A stretch of DNA of 64,000 nt from an uncultured Treponema sp. (GTDB lineage: Bacteria > Spirochaetota > Spirochaetia > Treponematales > Treponemataceae). Shown here piece by piece: positions 16,796-25,671 of the stretch; positions within the stretch are counted from its first letter, which is position 1, and each line of letters starts with the position of its first letter. Location: NCBI GenBank assembly GCA_937877515.1, contig CALFIX010000018.1, positions 44,477 through 108,476 of the forward strand. The letters run 5' to 3'. The translations under genes and the position numbers were made by a program. The notes under the pieces were generated by a model, which was not told the DNA's origin, ran no database searches, and worked only from the letters and a program-made list of their open reading frames with translations.

Positions 16796-17632
16796 TTACA
16801 AAACGTACTTTTCTACAAAATCACCAACACCATCATGATTATTGTCCAATTCAGTAACATAGTTTGCAATGTTTTTTATATAATCCAAGCCATTACACAT
16901 ACAAACTCCATTACCGCACAAACGAATCATACTTTCATCGTTCATACTGTCGCCAAACCCCATTGTATTTACAGGAGCAATACCCAGCTTTTCACTTAAA
17001 AAACAAATAGCCTCTCCCTTACCACAATGAGGCGGTAAAATTTCTAAAAAGAAAGGTTTACTTGTAAAAACAACAGCATGCTCTCCAAAATCAGCTTTTA
17101 ATTTTTTTTGTAAAATCTGAAGAGTTTCTGGCTCTCCAGGTATAAGCATTTTTACAAAGCCTTTAGTTAAAAAGCTTTCATAATCGCTAACGACTTCTCC
17201 TTTTAGCTTACACAAATCAACATCCAACTTCGTCCACTTATTTTCTTCTCTGTAGTAAATTGTATCTGGAGAATAAACTTCTGTACGTAAACCTAATTTT
17301 TCTGCTTCTTCATTTGCGTGCAATAAAATATCCGAGCTGACAGTACGCTTATAAATTTGTTTTCTTTCGTGCATATCGTAAATGCTGCATCCATTTACAG
17401 CTATCAGGTAACGTCCCGTTTCTCTTCCGGCAATATCCAAACGTCTAACATAAGGCAAAATACCATGTTCTGCCCTACCAGAACACAAAACTATATAAAT
17501 ACCTCTTTCAGAAGCTTTCTGTAATGCATTTACAGTTTTATCTGTAATCTGTGTATTAGAATTTAAAAGCGTATCATCTAAATCTAGTGCAATAAGTTTT
17601 ACAGGAAGCTTTTGTTCTGGTAGTTTAGTCAT
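16796..17632 (-). CDS. Cof-type HAD hydrolase
   Basis: A 278-aa HAD phosphatase with a C2B cap. Motif I is ALDLDDTLLNS near residue 14, motif II is in VLCSGRAEHG, and motif IV is GFGDSMNDESM. Members act on sugar phosphates, FMN and similar small phosphates; the substrate is not predictable. GAGG precedes the ATG. It lies 19 nt after the DUF1295 gene on the same strand, likely one transcript. Confidence 0.87.
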   Translation of the reverse strand: MTKLPEQKLPVKLIALDLDDTLLNSNTQITDKTVNALQKASERGIYIVLCSGRAEHGILPYVRRLDIAGRETGRYLIAVNGCSIYDMHERKQIYKRTVSSDILLHANEEAEKLGLRTEVYSPDTIYYREENKWTKLDVDLCKLKGEVVSDYESFLTKGFVKMLIPGEPETLQILQKKLKADFGEHAVVFTSKPFFLEILPPHCGKGEAICFLSEKLGIAPVNTMGFGDSMNDESMIRLCGNGVCMCNGLDYIKNIANYVTELDNNHDGVGDFVEKYVL

Positions 17633-17651
17633 AAAGAACCTCAGTTAAGTT

Positions 17652-18440
17652 TTACGCCACAAGCCACTTTAATTTTTTTACACTGTAAATCGGTAAAAGA
17701 GGAATTAAAATTGGAGTGGTCTTTACGTATTTCTGATACTCAGGATCCTCTCCGTAGTTTTTATCCTGTCTAAGCTCAAGACGGCGTGCCCCGCTAAACA
17801 TTACGTAAATAATTCCGGCATATCCTAAGGCAGAAAGAACCCACTGCCACCAAACGTTATAAGAAGTAATGCCGGAAACAAAAACACCTGTCCACAAAAG
17901 AACTTCGCCAAAGTAGTTAGGACAACGCACAATCCTGTAAAGCCCCGTAGAAACAAACTTATGGGCATCCTTTTTCTTTGCCGCAGCTTTTTGAATATCT
18001 GCAAAGAGTTCTAAAAGAATTCCACATATTGCAATTATAGTTCCAACTATTAGAAGAACATTATCAGGTGTTGCGTTACCTAAGCGAAATGCTAAAGGAG
18101 AAACCTGGCACACGTACAATGCCACGCATGTTACCCAGATGGCACATTTTACAAAAAAGTTTACGCCTGTTTTTGTTTCGTTATTAAGATGCTTTTTATA
18201 GCTTGCGTTTTTTATTTCGCGTAAAACTAAAAATCCACCAAGGCGAACTCCATAACAAATCAACGCTATGCTTAAGACAATTGTCCATGGCGTCAGACTG
18301 TTTCTGTAAATTATTAAAAGGGATGCAGCAATTCCCGCAACAGAAAATCCATAACCTAATGAAATAAAATATACGTACTTAAAAAATCCTGCTGCACTTA
18401 ACACAAGCGAAACCAATGCTAAAATTCCTAACACTTTCAT
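17652..18440 (-). CDS. DUF1295 membrane protein (steroid 5-alpha-reductase/ICMT-like fold)
   Basis: A 262-aa integral membrane protein with about seven hydrophobic helices. The C-terminal STGLYRIVRCPNYFGEVLLW and DPEYQKYVKTT blocks are typical of DUF1295 and isoprenylcysteine methyltransferase relatives. It probably acts on a membrane lipid, with an unknown reaction. AGAGG lies 13 nt upstream of the ATG, rather far. It is followed by the HAD gene. Confidence 0.8.
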   Translation of the reverse strand: MKVLGILALVSLVLSAAGFFKYVYFISLGYGFSVAGIAASLLIIYRNSLTPWTIVLSIALICYGVRLGGFLVLREIKNASYKKHLNNETKTGVNFFVKCAIWVTCVALYVCQVSPLAFRLGNATPDNVLLIVGTIIAICGILLELFADIQKAAAKKKDAHKFVSTGLYRIVRCPNYFGEVLLWTGVFVSGITSYNVWWQWVLSALGYAGIIYVMFSGARRLELRQDKNYGEDPEYQKYVKTTPILIPLLPIYSVKKLKWLVA

Positions 18441-18476
18441 TTAAAATATGCCTCTTTTTTTTTACGATATAGGGAA

Positions 18477-18640
18477 TCTCTAAAAATTGCAATTTTTAGA
18501 GATAACTCTGAAAGAGCGATGTTTTAAGTCGTGACATTACAACGACTTAAAACTCGTCGGCATTCTCTAGAAATACACATTAGTGGATTTCCAGAGATGC
18601 CCTATATATTTACTAGAGAGAGATACCGAAATAAATTCGG
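18477..18640. repeat. cluster of four palindromes
   Basis: Four inverted repeats are packed between ettA and the DUF1295 gene. They are a perfect 26-bp palindrome centred on TTGCAA (18477-18502), GTTTTAAGTCGT with its complement (18521-18532/18542-18553, 9-nt loop), an imperfect GGCATTCTCTAGAAAT / ATTTCCAGAGATGCC pair (18559-18601), and CCGAA/TTCGG (18626-18640). There is no ORF here. It looks like accumulated REP-like elements. Confidence 0.6.
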
Positions 18641-18656
18641 CATGACAGTGCTCACT

Positions 18657-20420
18657 CTACCTAGTAAGCTTACGATACATTGTCTTGTGAGGTCTATCAG
18701 CATCCTCACCAAGTTCCTTGCGTCTCCATTCCGAATAGTCACTCCAGCTTCCCTCAAACCATTTAACTTCGCTGTTGTTTTCAAATGCCAGAATGTGGGT
18801 GCAGATACGGTCCAAGAAGTAACGGTCATGGCTTACTACAAGCACAACGCCGGCAAAATCATTTATTGCTTCCTCAAGGCTACGGGTTGTCGTAATGTCT
18901 AAATCATTAGTAGGTTCGTCTAAAAGAAGAACGTTTCCTGCTTCCTTAAACATCATTCCCATGTTAAGCCTGTTGCGTTCACCACCGGACAAAACGCTTA
19001 TCTTCTTATTCTGTTCGGCACTAGAAAAGTTAAACCATGAACAGTAAGCGTGTGCATTTATTTCGCGGACAGCTCCATTTACGGGACGGCCTTTTTCGTC
19101 AACGGCACCAAGCTTTATCATGTCAGAACCGCCACTTAAGGTTTCGTAAATGGTCTTGTTCATATCCAGCTTGCTTCTCATCTGGTCTACGTAAACTAAT
19201 TTTACCGTCTCACCGATTTTTATGTTTCCGCTGTCAGGCTTTTCCTCGCCTTCGCTTCCGTCTGGAAGCAAAACCTTTTGCCCTGCTGCAGTTGCAATCA
19301 TCTTAAAGAGTGTGGTTTTACCGGCACCGTTAGGACCGACAATTCCTACAACTGCACCCGCCGGAATATGAAAGTCTAGGTTTTCAAAGAGAACCCTGTC
19401 ATCAAAACTCTTAGTTAAACCTTCTGCATCAATTACAACATTTCCAAGACGAGGGCCTGCAGGAATAGAAATCTGACTGTCCTTTAACTGCACTCTCTTA
19501 CTTTCTTCTGCCAAAAGCTGCTCATACTTTGTAATGTGTTCCTTATGCTTTGCTTGCCTTCCTTTTGCACCAGCGTGAATCCATTCAAGTTCTTCCTGCA
19601 TCTGCTTCTGGCGTACACTAGCCTGCTTTTCCTCAAGTGCAAGTCGCTTTTGTTTTGCTTCAAGCCATTCAGAATAATTTCCCTTAAACGGATAACCTTC
19701 ACCCCTGTCCATTTCCAAAATCCAGCCGGCAACGTTATCCAAAAAGTAACGGTCGTGGGTAATTGCAATAATTGTTCCAGGATAATTCTGCAGGTGGCGT
19801 TCAAGCCATGCGACTGTCTCTGCATCCAGATGGTTTGTAGGCTCGTCAAGCAGGAGAATATCCGGCTGCTGCAGAAGCAAACGGCAAAGGGCAACACGAC
19901 GCCTCTCTCCTCCGGACAAAACATCAACACACTGTTCAGGGGGCGGGCATCTGAGGGCGTCCATTGCAAGCTCAAGATTGGAATCTAAATTCCATGCATC
20001 ACATGCATCGAGCTTTTCCTGAAGTTCAGCCTGACGTGCACAAAGCTTATCAAAGTCCGCATCAGGGTCACCAAAGGCTTCATTTACTTTATCAAATTCT
20101 GCAAGTAAATCTGTAATGGGTTTTACGCCTTCCTTTACAATTTCAATAACAGTTTTACCAGGTTCAAGATACGGCTCCTGCTCAAGGTAGCCCATGCTGT
20201 AACCTTCACTTAAATGAGTCTCCCCGGTGTAGTCATTATCAATGCCTGCAAAAATTTTAAAGAGGCTTGATTTACCGGCACCGTTTTCACCGATAACTCC
20301 AATCTTTGCCCCGTAATAATAAGAAATGCTTATGTCCTTTAAAACAACCTTTGTGCCGTAACTGCGCGACACCCTGTCCATAGTGTAGATAATCTTTTTA
20401 TCATCAAATGTCTTTGCCAT
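18657..20420 (-). CDS. ettA: energy-dependent translational throttle protein EttA (ABC-F)
   Basis: A 587-aa soluble ABC-F protein with two ATPase domains. Walker A sites are GENGAGKSS (about residue 40) and GPNGAGKTT (about 365), and the LSGGERRRVALC and LSGGERNRLNMG signatures and LLLDEPTNHLD and LLLDEPTNDLD motifs are present. The order and spacing match E. coli EttA closely, including the arm region and the C-terminal YRKLTR-type end. EttA binds the ribosomal E site and gates the first elongation step according to ATP/ADP. Its promoter ends 6 nt before the ATG and there is no Shine-Dalgarno. Confidence 0.92.
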   Translation of the reverse strand: MAKTFDDKKIIYTMDRVSRSYGTKVVLKDISISYYYGAKIGVIGENGAGKSSLFKIFAGIDNDYTGETHLSEGYSMGYLEQEPYLEPGKTVIEIVKEGVKPITDLLAEFDKVNEAFGDPDADFDKLCARQAELQEKLDACDAWNLDSNLELAMDALRCPPPEQCVDVLSGGERRRVALCRLLLQQPDILLLDEPTNHLDAETVAWLERHLQNYPGTIIAITHDRYFLDNVAGWILEMDRGEGYPFKGNYSEWLEAKQKRLALEEKQASVRQKQMQEELEWIHAGAKGRQAKHKEHITKYEQLLAEESKRVQLKDSQISIPAGPRLGNVVIDAEGLTKSFDDRVLFENLDFHIPAGAVVGIVGPNGAGKTTLFKMIATAAGQKVLLPDGSEGEEKPDSGNIKIGETVKLVYVDQMRSKLDMNKTIYETLSGGSDMIKLGAVDEKGRPVNGAVREINAHAYCSWFNFSSAEQNKKISVLSGGERNRLNMGMMFKEAGNVLLLDEPTNDLDITTTRSLEEAINDFAGVVLVVSHDRYFLDRICTHILAFENNSEVKWFEGSWSDYSEWRRKELGEDADRPHKTMYRKLTR

Positions 20421-20426
20421 ACGCCT

Positions 20427-20455
20427 AGTATATTAAAGAAGTCTAATCTTTACAA
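20427..20455 (-). promoter_or_regulatory. promoter of ettA
   Basis: Minus-strand TTGTAA (20455-20450), 17 bp, TATACT (20432-20427), then 6 nt to the ATG at 20420. Confidence 0.68.
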
Positions 20456-20465
20456 GGATTTTTAC

Positions 20466-20603
20466 ATGGACGAAAACTGCAGAAGACGGGGCAATCATTG
20501 CGTTAAACAAAAGCATCTAAAAGGTTCTGCAAGTCAAACATGCCTGCCAGTAGTCTTAGGACAGGCTTCAAACAAAAGCGCAAAAACTTCATTTATTGAC
20601 TAA
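20466..20603 (+). CDS. possible 45-aa small protein
   Basis: ATG at 20466 opens a 45-codon frame ending at TAA 20601-20603, with AAGGA 7 nt upstream of the ATG. The predicted peptide (starts MDENCRRRGNHCVKQK) is basic with three cysteines and no membrane segment. It fills the ettA-MATE gap exactly, its stop lying in the -35 of the MATE promoter. I see no clear promoter for it. It may be chance; the ribosome binding site is the main support. Confidence 0.3.
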   Translation: MDENCRRRGNHCVKQKHLKGSASQTCLPVVLGQASNKSAKTSFID

Positions 20604-20624
20604 ACATACTAAGTTCTCTAAACT
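20596..20624 (+). promoter_or_regulatory. promoter of the MATE gene
   Basis: TTGACT (20596-20601), 17 bp, TAAACT (20619-20624), then 8 nt to the ATG at 20633. No Shine-Dalgarno is present in that gap. Confidence 0.7.
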
Positions 20625-20632
20625 CTCGGCTT

Positions 20633-22000
20633 ATGCGTAATAAAACCAAAACCGGTATGGACATGACCCAGGGAGAACCTTTTAAGCTTCTCATAATCTA
20701 TGCTTTTCCAATTTTTTTAGGAAACCTCTTCCAGCAGCTTTACAACATGTGCGACACAATAATTGTCGGTCGTCTTTTAGGAAGTTCTGCGCTAGCTGCC
20801 GTTGGCAACACTGGTCCTATGAATTTTTTAGTTCTCGGATTCCTCTATGGAATGACAAGCGGTTTTGCAGTACCCACTGCACAACGCTTCGGAGCAAAAG
20901 ATGAAGACGGCTTAAAACGCTCTGTCGCAATAAATATAATTTTAAACGCTGTCTCAGGTCTTGTAATTACAGTTTTAGCATGTTCACTTACAATGCCTCT
21001 TTTACGAGCCATCCACACACCTGAAGAAATTATAAATCAATCATTCATATACATATTTATAATTTACTCCGGCATTTTAATGACAGTCTTATACAATGCA
21101 TGTACTTGTGTTCTACGTGCCGTAGGAGACTCCAAAACACCCCTTTATTTTTTAATAATTGCAAGTGTCTTAAATATTGCCTTAGACATTATCTTCATAG
21201 CTGTTTTTCATACAGGAGTAGAAGGAGCAGCTCTTGCAACCGTCATTGCACAAGCAGTTTCCGGCATTGCCTCCCTTATCTGGATAATAATAAGGTACCC
21301 GATTCTACACGTAAAAAAAGAGCACTTCAAAAATATCTGGTCTTTTCTCTGTAAACATCTGGGCATAGGCTTAAGCATGGGCTTCCAGTTCAGCATAACT
21401 GCAATCGGAACAGTAATTCTGGAAGGTGCATTAAACAAATTTGGTTCAACAAAAATTGCAGCCTTTACAGCAGCTCAAAAAGTAGAACAACTTGTAAGTG
21501 TTGCCGCAATAGTAATGGGAGTTGCAATAGCAAACTATGCAGGTCAAAACATGGGTGCTAAAAAACTAGAACGCATAAAAGAGGGCGTTGCAAAAAGCCT
21601 TATCATAAGCCTGACAATTGCAGTCTTAGCCGCCGTTACAGCATGGCTCTTCAGCGACCAGATGACATCAATCTTTCTGGACAAAAATTCTATGGAAAAA
21701 GAAACATGGAATGAAATTCTACAGGCTTCAAGAACATACCTTCGAATATGTGGAATTTTCTTTCCGACACTCTTTGTAATTTTTATTTATCGCAATGCTT
21801 TACAAGGAATTGGTAAGGGTTTTTGGCCTCTTATGGGTGGCTTTTTTGAACTCATAGCACGTACAGTTGCGGCTTACACATTGCCCTCCATAATAGGCTT
21901 TGCGGGCATTTGTACGGCAGAACCAATGGCCTGGCTTGCAGCTGCAATACCTTTAGCAATTGCATACTACATAACAATGCACAAAATAAAAGTTGAATAA
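20633..22000 (+). CDS. MATE-family multidrug/Na+ antiporter
   Basis: A 455-aa protein with about twelve transmembrane helices in two similar halves. The opening FPIFLGNLFQQLYNMCDTIIVGRLLG and the middle GLSMGFQFSITAIGTVILEG are typical of bacterial MATE (NorM/DinF-like) exporters, which expel cationic drugs or metabolites in exchange for Na+ or H+. Its substrate is unknown. The gene stands alone with its own promoter, and the start appears leaderless. Confidence 0.9.
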   Translation: MRNKTKTGMDMTQGEPFKLLIIYAFPIFLGNLFQQLYNMCDTIIVGRLLGSSALAAVGNTGPMNFLVLGFLYGMTSGFAVPTAQRFGAKDEDGLKRSVAINIILNAVSGLVITVLACSLTMPLLRAIHTPEEIINQSFIYIFIIYSGILMTVLYNACTCVLRAVGDSKTPLYFLIIASVLNIALDIIFIAVFHTGVEGAALATVIAQAVSGIASLIWIIIRYPILHVKKEHFKNIWSFLCKHLGIGLSMGFQFSITAIGTVILEGALNKFGSTKIAAFTAAQKVEQLVSVAAIVMGVAIANYAGQNMGAKKLERIKEGVAKSLIISLTIAVLAAVTAWLFSDQMTSIFLDKNSMEKETWNEILQASRTYLRICGIFFPTLFVIFIYRNALQGIGKGFWPLMGGFFELIARTVAAYTLPSIIGFAGICTAEPMAWLAAAIPLAIAYYITMHKIKVE

Positions 22001-22008
22001 AATCCTAT

Positions 22009-22034
22009 AAAAAAAACTCCCGTGCAAACGGGAG
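22009..22034 (-). terminator. rho-independent terminator after the PTS IIA gene
   Basis: In the minus-strand sense CTCCCGT-TTGC-ACGGGAG is followed by eight T. It lies about 40 nt after the IIA stop. Confidence 0.88.
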
Positions 22035-22071
22035 CATTCAGTGTGAGAACAAAATGTTAAGAATAGAAAAA

Positions 22072-22518
22072 CTATTCTGTTAAAATCTTAATAACTTCTG
22101 CCTTGTCCTGAGTATTAAGAATCTGAGCACGCTTGTCTGCAGACTTAAACAATAAGCTTACCTCTGCTAAAAACTGCAAGTGTGGTCCAGTCTTATTTAC
22201 TGGAGAAAGTGTCATGATAAAGATGCGGCAAGGCTCCTGATCAAGGCTATCAAAATCAACAGCTTTATCAGAAATACCAATACATGCAACTAAATCAGAA
22301 ACAGTGTCTGTCTTACCGTGAGGAATAGCAATACCATGCTTCATTCCTGTAGACATTTTGCGTTCGCGATCTAATACACATTCTTTTGCGGCCGCCTTAT
22401 CAGTTACTTTACCTGCTTTTACGAGCACCTCAAGCAGCTCATCAATAATTTCTTCTTTTGTGGTTCCTTTCAAATGGAGATCCACGGTTTCAGGTGTTAA
22501 TACAGTTCTTAAGTCCAT
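22072..22518 (-). CDS. PTS EIIA-like (PtsN/fructose-type) protein
   Basis: A 148-aa PTS_EIIA_2 domain protein. The phospho-acceptor histidine is in HGIAIPHGK near residue 66. No EIIB, EIIC, HPr or EI gene is near, so a regulatory PtsN-like role (nitrogen, potassium or general metabolism) is more likely than sugar uptake. I take the ATG at 22518, because a consensus promoter ends 7 nt upstream of it; the longer frame would read through the -10 and -35 boxes. Confidence 0.85.
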   Translation of the reverse strand: MDLRTVLTPETVDLHLKGTTKEEIIDELLEVLVKAGKVTDKAAAKECVLDRERKMSTGMKHGIAIPHGKTDTVSDLVACIGISDKAVDFDSLDQEPCRIFIMTLSPVNKTGPHLQFLAEVSLLFKSADKRAQILNTQDKAEVIKILTE

Positions 22519-22525
22519 AATCACT

Positions 22526-22554
22526 ATTTTATGTTCACGCACATAATTTGTCAA
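22526..22554 (-). promoter_or_regulatory. consensus promoter of the PTS IIA gene
   Basis: Minus-strand TTGACA (22554-22549), 17 bp, TAAAAT (22531-22526), then 7 nt to the ATG. This is the cleanest leaderless-type promoter in the window. Confidence 0.75.
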
Positions 22555-22673
22555 TTAAAAAAACTTTCATTTAGGAAAATTTAACTAAAATTTAAATACA
22601 ATTTTACAGTTTAAAACTTCATTTAAGATTTAATTTAAGATTTAAAACTTTCTGCACCTGGCTTGGAAAATTC

Positions 22674-22715
22674 AAAAAAAAGACTTGTTCAATACCAGCT
22701 ACCAAACAAGTCTTT
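22674..22715 (-). terminator. rho-independent terminator after the lytic transglycosylase gene
   Basis: In the minus-strand sense an 11-bp stem (AAAGACTTGTT / AACAAGTCTTT, 15-nt loop) runs into a tract of T. It starts 11 nt after the gene's stop codon. Confidence 0.85.
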
Positions 22716-22725
22716 ACAAAAAAAA

Positions 22726-23496
22726 CTAATACTTTGCCAGAAGTTTATAATCAGATTCTCCATCATAAAAAGCAAGAACTTCCGTTGCAAAACCCTGTTC
22801 TAACATTCCACGGTACTTTTGAATTTGCGAAATATAATTCAATGTAGTCTGAGGAGTATTGTTATGACGGACTTTTGTAGAACCCGCATTGTACATTGCC
22901 AAAGCTGCAATTTCATTACCGGCAGTTTTTAGACAGTAGTTTAAATGAGAAAGCCCATAATAAGCAGAAGTCTTTGGATTATAAAAATCAGCTTCTGTAA
23001 GATTAGGCCAAGAATTACTGTTCAATTGAAAAAGTCCCCTGTCAACACTGCCGTTTGCATTTTTGTGCATTGCGTTTGACTTGTACTGACTTTCTGTATA
23101 AGCCAAAGCGAATGCCAGCGAAAGAGGAACATCAAACTTATCTGCAGAAGAAAGAATTGCCATTGTAATGTCGCGGTCATTTGTAATTCTAGAATAAAAC
23201 CATTCTACAGCCGCCTTGCTCTGTGGCTGACGGTACAGAACAAGACCTGAATCCTCTTTGTGGCTTAACTCTACAGGCTGTTCACTAAAATCAACATTTT
23301 CAAAAAGATCAATTTCTTCGATTTCTGGAATTTCTAAGGAAAGCTGTGTTACAGAAGAAGCTCTTACAGGAACAGTATTATTTTTACTGTCTGCCGGTAA
23401 AAAAACAAAAACAGCCGTGCAAAAAAGAATAAAAAACAAGCTGAATGCAAATGTACCCCAAACAAGTTTTGTTACATAGGTGCGTTCAAAATTCAT
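22726..23496 (-). CDS. membrane-anchored lytic transglycosylase (SLT domain)
   Basis: A 256-aa protein with one N-terminal membrane segment at about residues 10-32, so the enzyme part would be periplasmic. The C-terminal SLT/goose-lysozyme-like domain has the catalytic Glu in FALAYTESQYKS, then DRGLFQLNSNSWPN and ALAMYNAGSTKV. It cuts peptidoglycan glycan strands by forming 1,6-anhydromuramic ends. I start it at 23496 (MNFERTYVTK), where GGAG lies 11 nt upstream. The 22-residue extension seen in the open frame is not protein-like. Confidence 0.86.
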   Translation of the reverse strand: MNFERTYVTKLVWGTFAFSLFFILFCTAVFVFLPADSKNNTVPVRASSVTQLSLEIPEIEEIDLFENVDFSEQPVELSHKEDSGLVLYRQPQSKAAVEWFYSRITNDRDITMAILSSADKFDVPLSLAFALAYTESQYKSNAMHKNANGSVDRGLFQLNSNSWPNLTEADFYNPKTSAYYGLSHLNYCLKTAGNEIAALAMYNAGSTKVRHNNTPQTTLNYISQIQKYRGMLEQGFATEVLAFYDGESDYKLLAKY

Positions 23497-23651
23497 TTTT
23501 AAAATCTCCACATAATAAATAAACTCCCACTCTACCCTTCTTTTTCCCAAACAGGGGTGCATTCTTACATAAAAAGAAAATTAAGGCAAGCAAAATGTGA
23601 AAATTTCTTGCAATCTTTACAGTTTAATTGAAAAATACAACATTTGACGCT

Positions 23652-24161
23652 TTAAAAACGAACGATAGAGGCTTTTTCTTTTAATAAAGCCTCGTCATTT
23701 GAAAAGTAAATATAATGTTTATGCTTTGCGCTAAGTTCTTCTATAAAAAAATCAGCATTAACATCTTTAGGAATTGCAAAACCTATAACGCTAGAAGCAT
23801 CTTTTATACGGCGCGCACAATGCTTACAGCCTGCTATAAAAGCCTCCTTCTGTTCTTCTGAAAGAACTTCATCTTCTGCAGAAGGTAAAATTACAGCATA
23901 CTTTCCGGCTTCTTCCAAAGCTTTTAAAACATCTCTAAGTTCTGCAAGAAAAGATTCATTATAACTTTCTTCATCAAAACCTATTGAAGCCCACGTAACC
24001 ATAAGAAGGGTCGCACAATCACCAGGTGCAGACTTTACGGCATTTTCTGAATCTGCAAGGTAAGAAGAGCTGTCCGTAACAATTGAACTAACTTCAAAAG
24101 GAGAACCATCCAGCTTGTAAAGTTTGTTATCATGCGAAGTAAACCGAGCTTCAAGTTTCAT
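23652..24161 (-). CDS. conserved-looking hypothetical protein
   Basis: A 169-aa soluble acidic protein (starts MKLEARFTSHDNKLYKLDG). I do not recognise it. The segment SFLAELRDVLKALEEAGKYAVILP recalls a TIM-barrel hydrolase helix-strand unit, but no catalytic motif is visible. The start at 24161 is supported by a textbook promoter whose -10 ends 7 nt upstream; the longer frame to 24290 would cross both promoter boxes. It is divergent from the 24278 gene. Confidence 0.65.
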   Translation of the reverse strand: MKLEARFTSHDNKLYKLDGSPFEVSSIVTDSSSYLADSENAVKSAPGDCATLLMVTWASIGFDEESYNESFLAELRDVLKALEEAGKYAVILPSAEDEVLSEEQKEAFIAGCKHCARRIKDASSVIGFAIPKDVNADFFIEELSAKHKHYIYFSNDEALLKEKASIVRF

Positions 24162-24168
24162 GTGTGGC

Positions 24169-24197
24169 ATTATAGCGAGTGTAAGAATATAACTCAA
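24169..24197 (-). promoter_or_regulatory. promoter of the 23652-24161 gene
   Basis: Minus-strand TTGAGT (24197-24192), 17 bp, TATAAT (24174-24169), then 7 nt to the ATG. Confidence 0.72.
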
Positions 24198-24241
24198 GAA
24201 CCCCATTTTAGTAAAATCATAACATACATAAAAGCCATATC

Positions 24242-24270
24242 TTGTACGGCTACACGGGTTTTGATAAAAT
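24242..24270 (+). promoter_or_regulatory. promoter of the 24278 gene
   Basis: TTGTAC (24242-24247), 17 bp, TAAAAT (24265-24270), then 7 nt to the ATG at 24278. Confidence 0.65.
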
Positions 24271-24277
24271 ACAGGAC

Positions 24278-24679
24278 ATGACAAGCACACAAAAATTTAT
24301 TTCAGATATTCAAAAAATAAAAAAACATTATAGGCAGGAACATTCCACCTATGACGGTCTAAAAGTAAGCGAACAGGTTGCAGAACTTTTTATACGCAAC
24401 AACAGGGATTTTTCAAGTCTTGCCTCCTCCATTGCAGATTACTGGCTGGAAACCTACATCAAAAACAATGCAGACTTAAGCGAGTCTCCTACAGATAAAG
24501 AAACAGACAAGCTTTCCGGAATACAGGCTCTTTTAGATAACGACACAACTTTACTGGACTCTCTTTCACCAGAAGACTTTAAGGAACTCTGTTCTTTAGT
24601 AAATGCAGAAGCAGAAGACCTTCCTATCGACAAGCTCAGTTCCCTTATGTCAATTTTTGTCGAACACCAGGCTTTTTAA
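24278..24679 (+). CDS. small acidic hypothetical protein
   Basis: A 133-aa, mostly helical, acidic protein with no membrane segment and no motif I know. The last base of its TAA stop is the first base of the next ATG (TAATG), so it is translationally coupled to the radical SAM gene and may be a partner of it. The start at 24278 follows from the promoter 7 nt upstream. Confidence 0.65.
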   Translation: MTSTQKFISDIQKIKKHYRQEHSTYDGLKVSEQVAELFIRNNRDFSSLASSIADYWLETYIKNNADLSESPTDKETDKLSGIQALLDNDTTLLDSLSPEDFKELCSLVNAEAEDLPIDKLSSLMSIFVEHQAF

Positions 24680-25671
24680 TGCAAGACAACATTCTTTCTC
24701 TATACACTTCGTGCACCCAGTGCCCAAGAAAATGCAACACCTCTAGAAGCTCAGGAAAAGTTGGCTACTGCGGAGAGTCTAAAGACGTTCGCATAGCTAC
24801 GGCATGTCTTCACTTTGGAGAAGAACCCTACGTAACTGTAAAAAACGGAAGTGGTACTATTTTCTTTACGGGATGCACGTTGCGCTGCGCTTTCTGCCAG
24901 AATTACCAAATTTCTCAGCAGGGAATGGGAAGAGCCGTTAGCAAAGAAGAATTTGTAAAAATTTGCCTAAAGCTTCAAGAACTAAAAGCAGAAAACATAA
25001 ACCTGGTAACAGGAAGCCACCACATTCCTCTCATAGCAGACTTCCTGAGAGAAGCAAAAAAAGAAGGATTAAAAATTCCCGTAGCATGGAATTCAAGTGC
25101 ATACGAAAGCACAGAAAGCCTGGAGCTCTTAAAAGACGTTGTAGACCTGTGGCTTCCAGACCTTAAAACCTTAAACAGTAACGTAAGTAAGGAACTTTTT
25201 GGTGCAGAAGACTATCCGGACGTTGCAACAAAAGCAATCAGCTTTATGATAAAAAACACTCCGCTAAAAATTATAAACGGCAAAATGCAAAGCGGTGTAA
25301 TAATACGGCATCTTTTTTTGCCGGGCAGGCTGGAAGACACTATGCTTACACTGGAATGGTTAAAAAAGCATGCAGACGAAAAAGCTGTAATCTCCCTAAT
25401 GTCTCAGTACACACCTGTTCCTTTCAAAGAAGAAAAAGAGCTGCTTGAAAAGCGTACCCAAAAGCTCAGCATCTTTGAAAATCGCCTTGTAGACAAAACA
25501 GAAGACGGAGACTTACGAGACCTTATAGAAGTTTACGGCTTTGAAGAACTTTTTTACCAGGACTTAAGCGACGACACAAGTTGGTTACCAGACTTTAATC
25601 GGACACAACCGTTTAGCAACGCACTTGCAAAACCCGTCTGGCATTGGAAAAATGGATTTTGTACTCCCTAA
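24679..25671 (+). CDS. radical SAM protein, PFL-activating-enzyme-like (COG1313 type)
   Basis: A 330-aa enzyme. The CTLRCAFCQN motif (CxxxCxxC) near residue 70 binds the [4Fe-4S] cluster that cleaves SAM. An N-terminal CTQCPRKCN...GYCG group adds four more cysteines and may bind metal or a second cluster, as in PflX-type proteins. The family resembles pyruvate formate-lyase activase but has no proven substrate here, and no glycyl-radical enzyme is nearby. It is coupled to the upstream 133-aa gene. Confidence 0.83.
   Translation: MQDNILSLYTSCTQCPRKCNTSRSSGKVGYCGESKDVRIATACLHFGEEPYVTVKNGSGTIFFTGCTLRCAFCQNYQISQQGMGRAVSKEEFVKICLKLQELKAENINLVTGSHHIPLIADFLREAKKEGLKIPVAWNSSAYESTESLELLKDVVDLWLPDLKTLNSNVSKELFGAEDYPDVATKAISFMIKNTPLKIINGKMQSGVIIRHLFLPGRLEDTMLTLEWLKKHADEKAVISLMSQYTPVPFKEEKELLEKRTQKLSIFENRLVDKTEDGDLRDLIEVYGFEELFYQDLSDDTSWLPDFNRTQPFSNALAKPVWHWKNGFCTP

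Noticed and set aside
19484..19988. Two frames of 150-163 codons within ettA on both strands.
   Set aside because: Shadows of a strongly conserved ABC-F gene; no ribosome binding site or protein-like composition.
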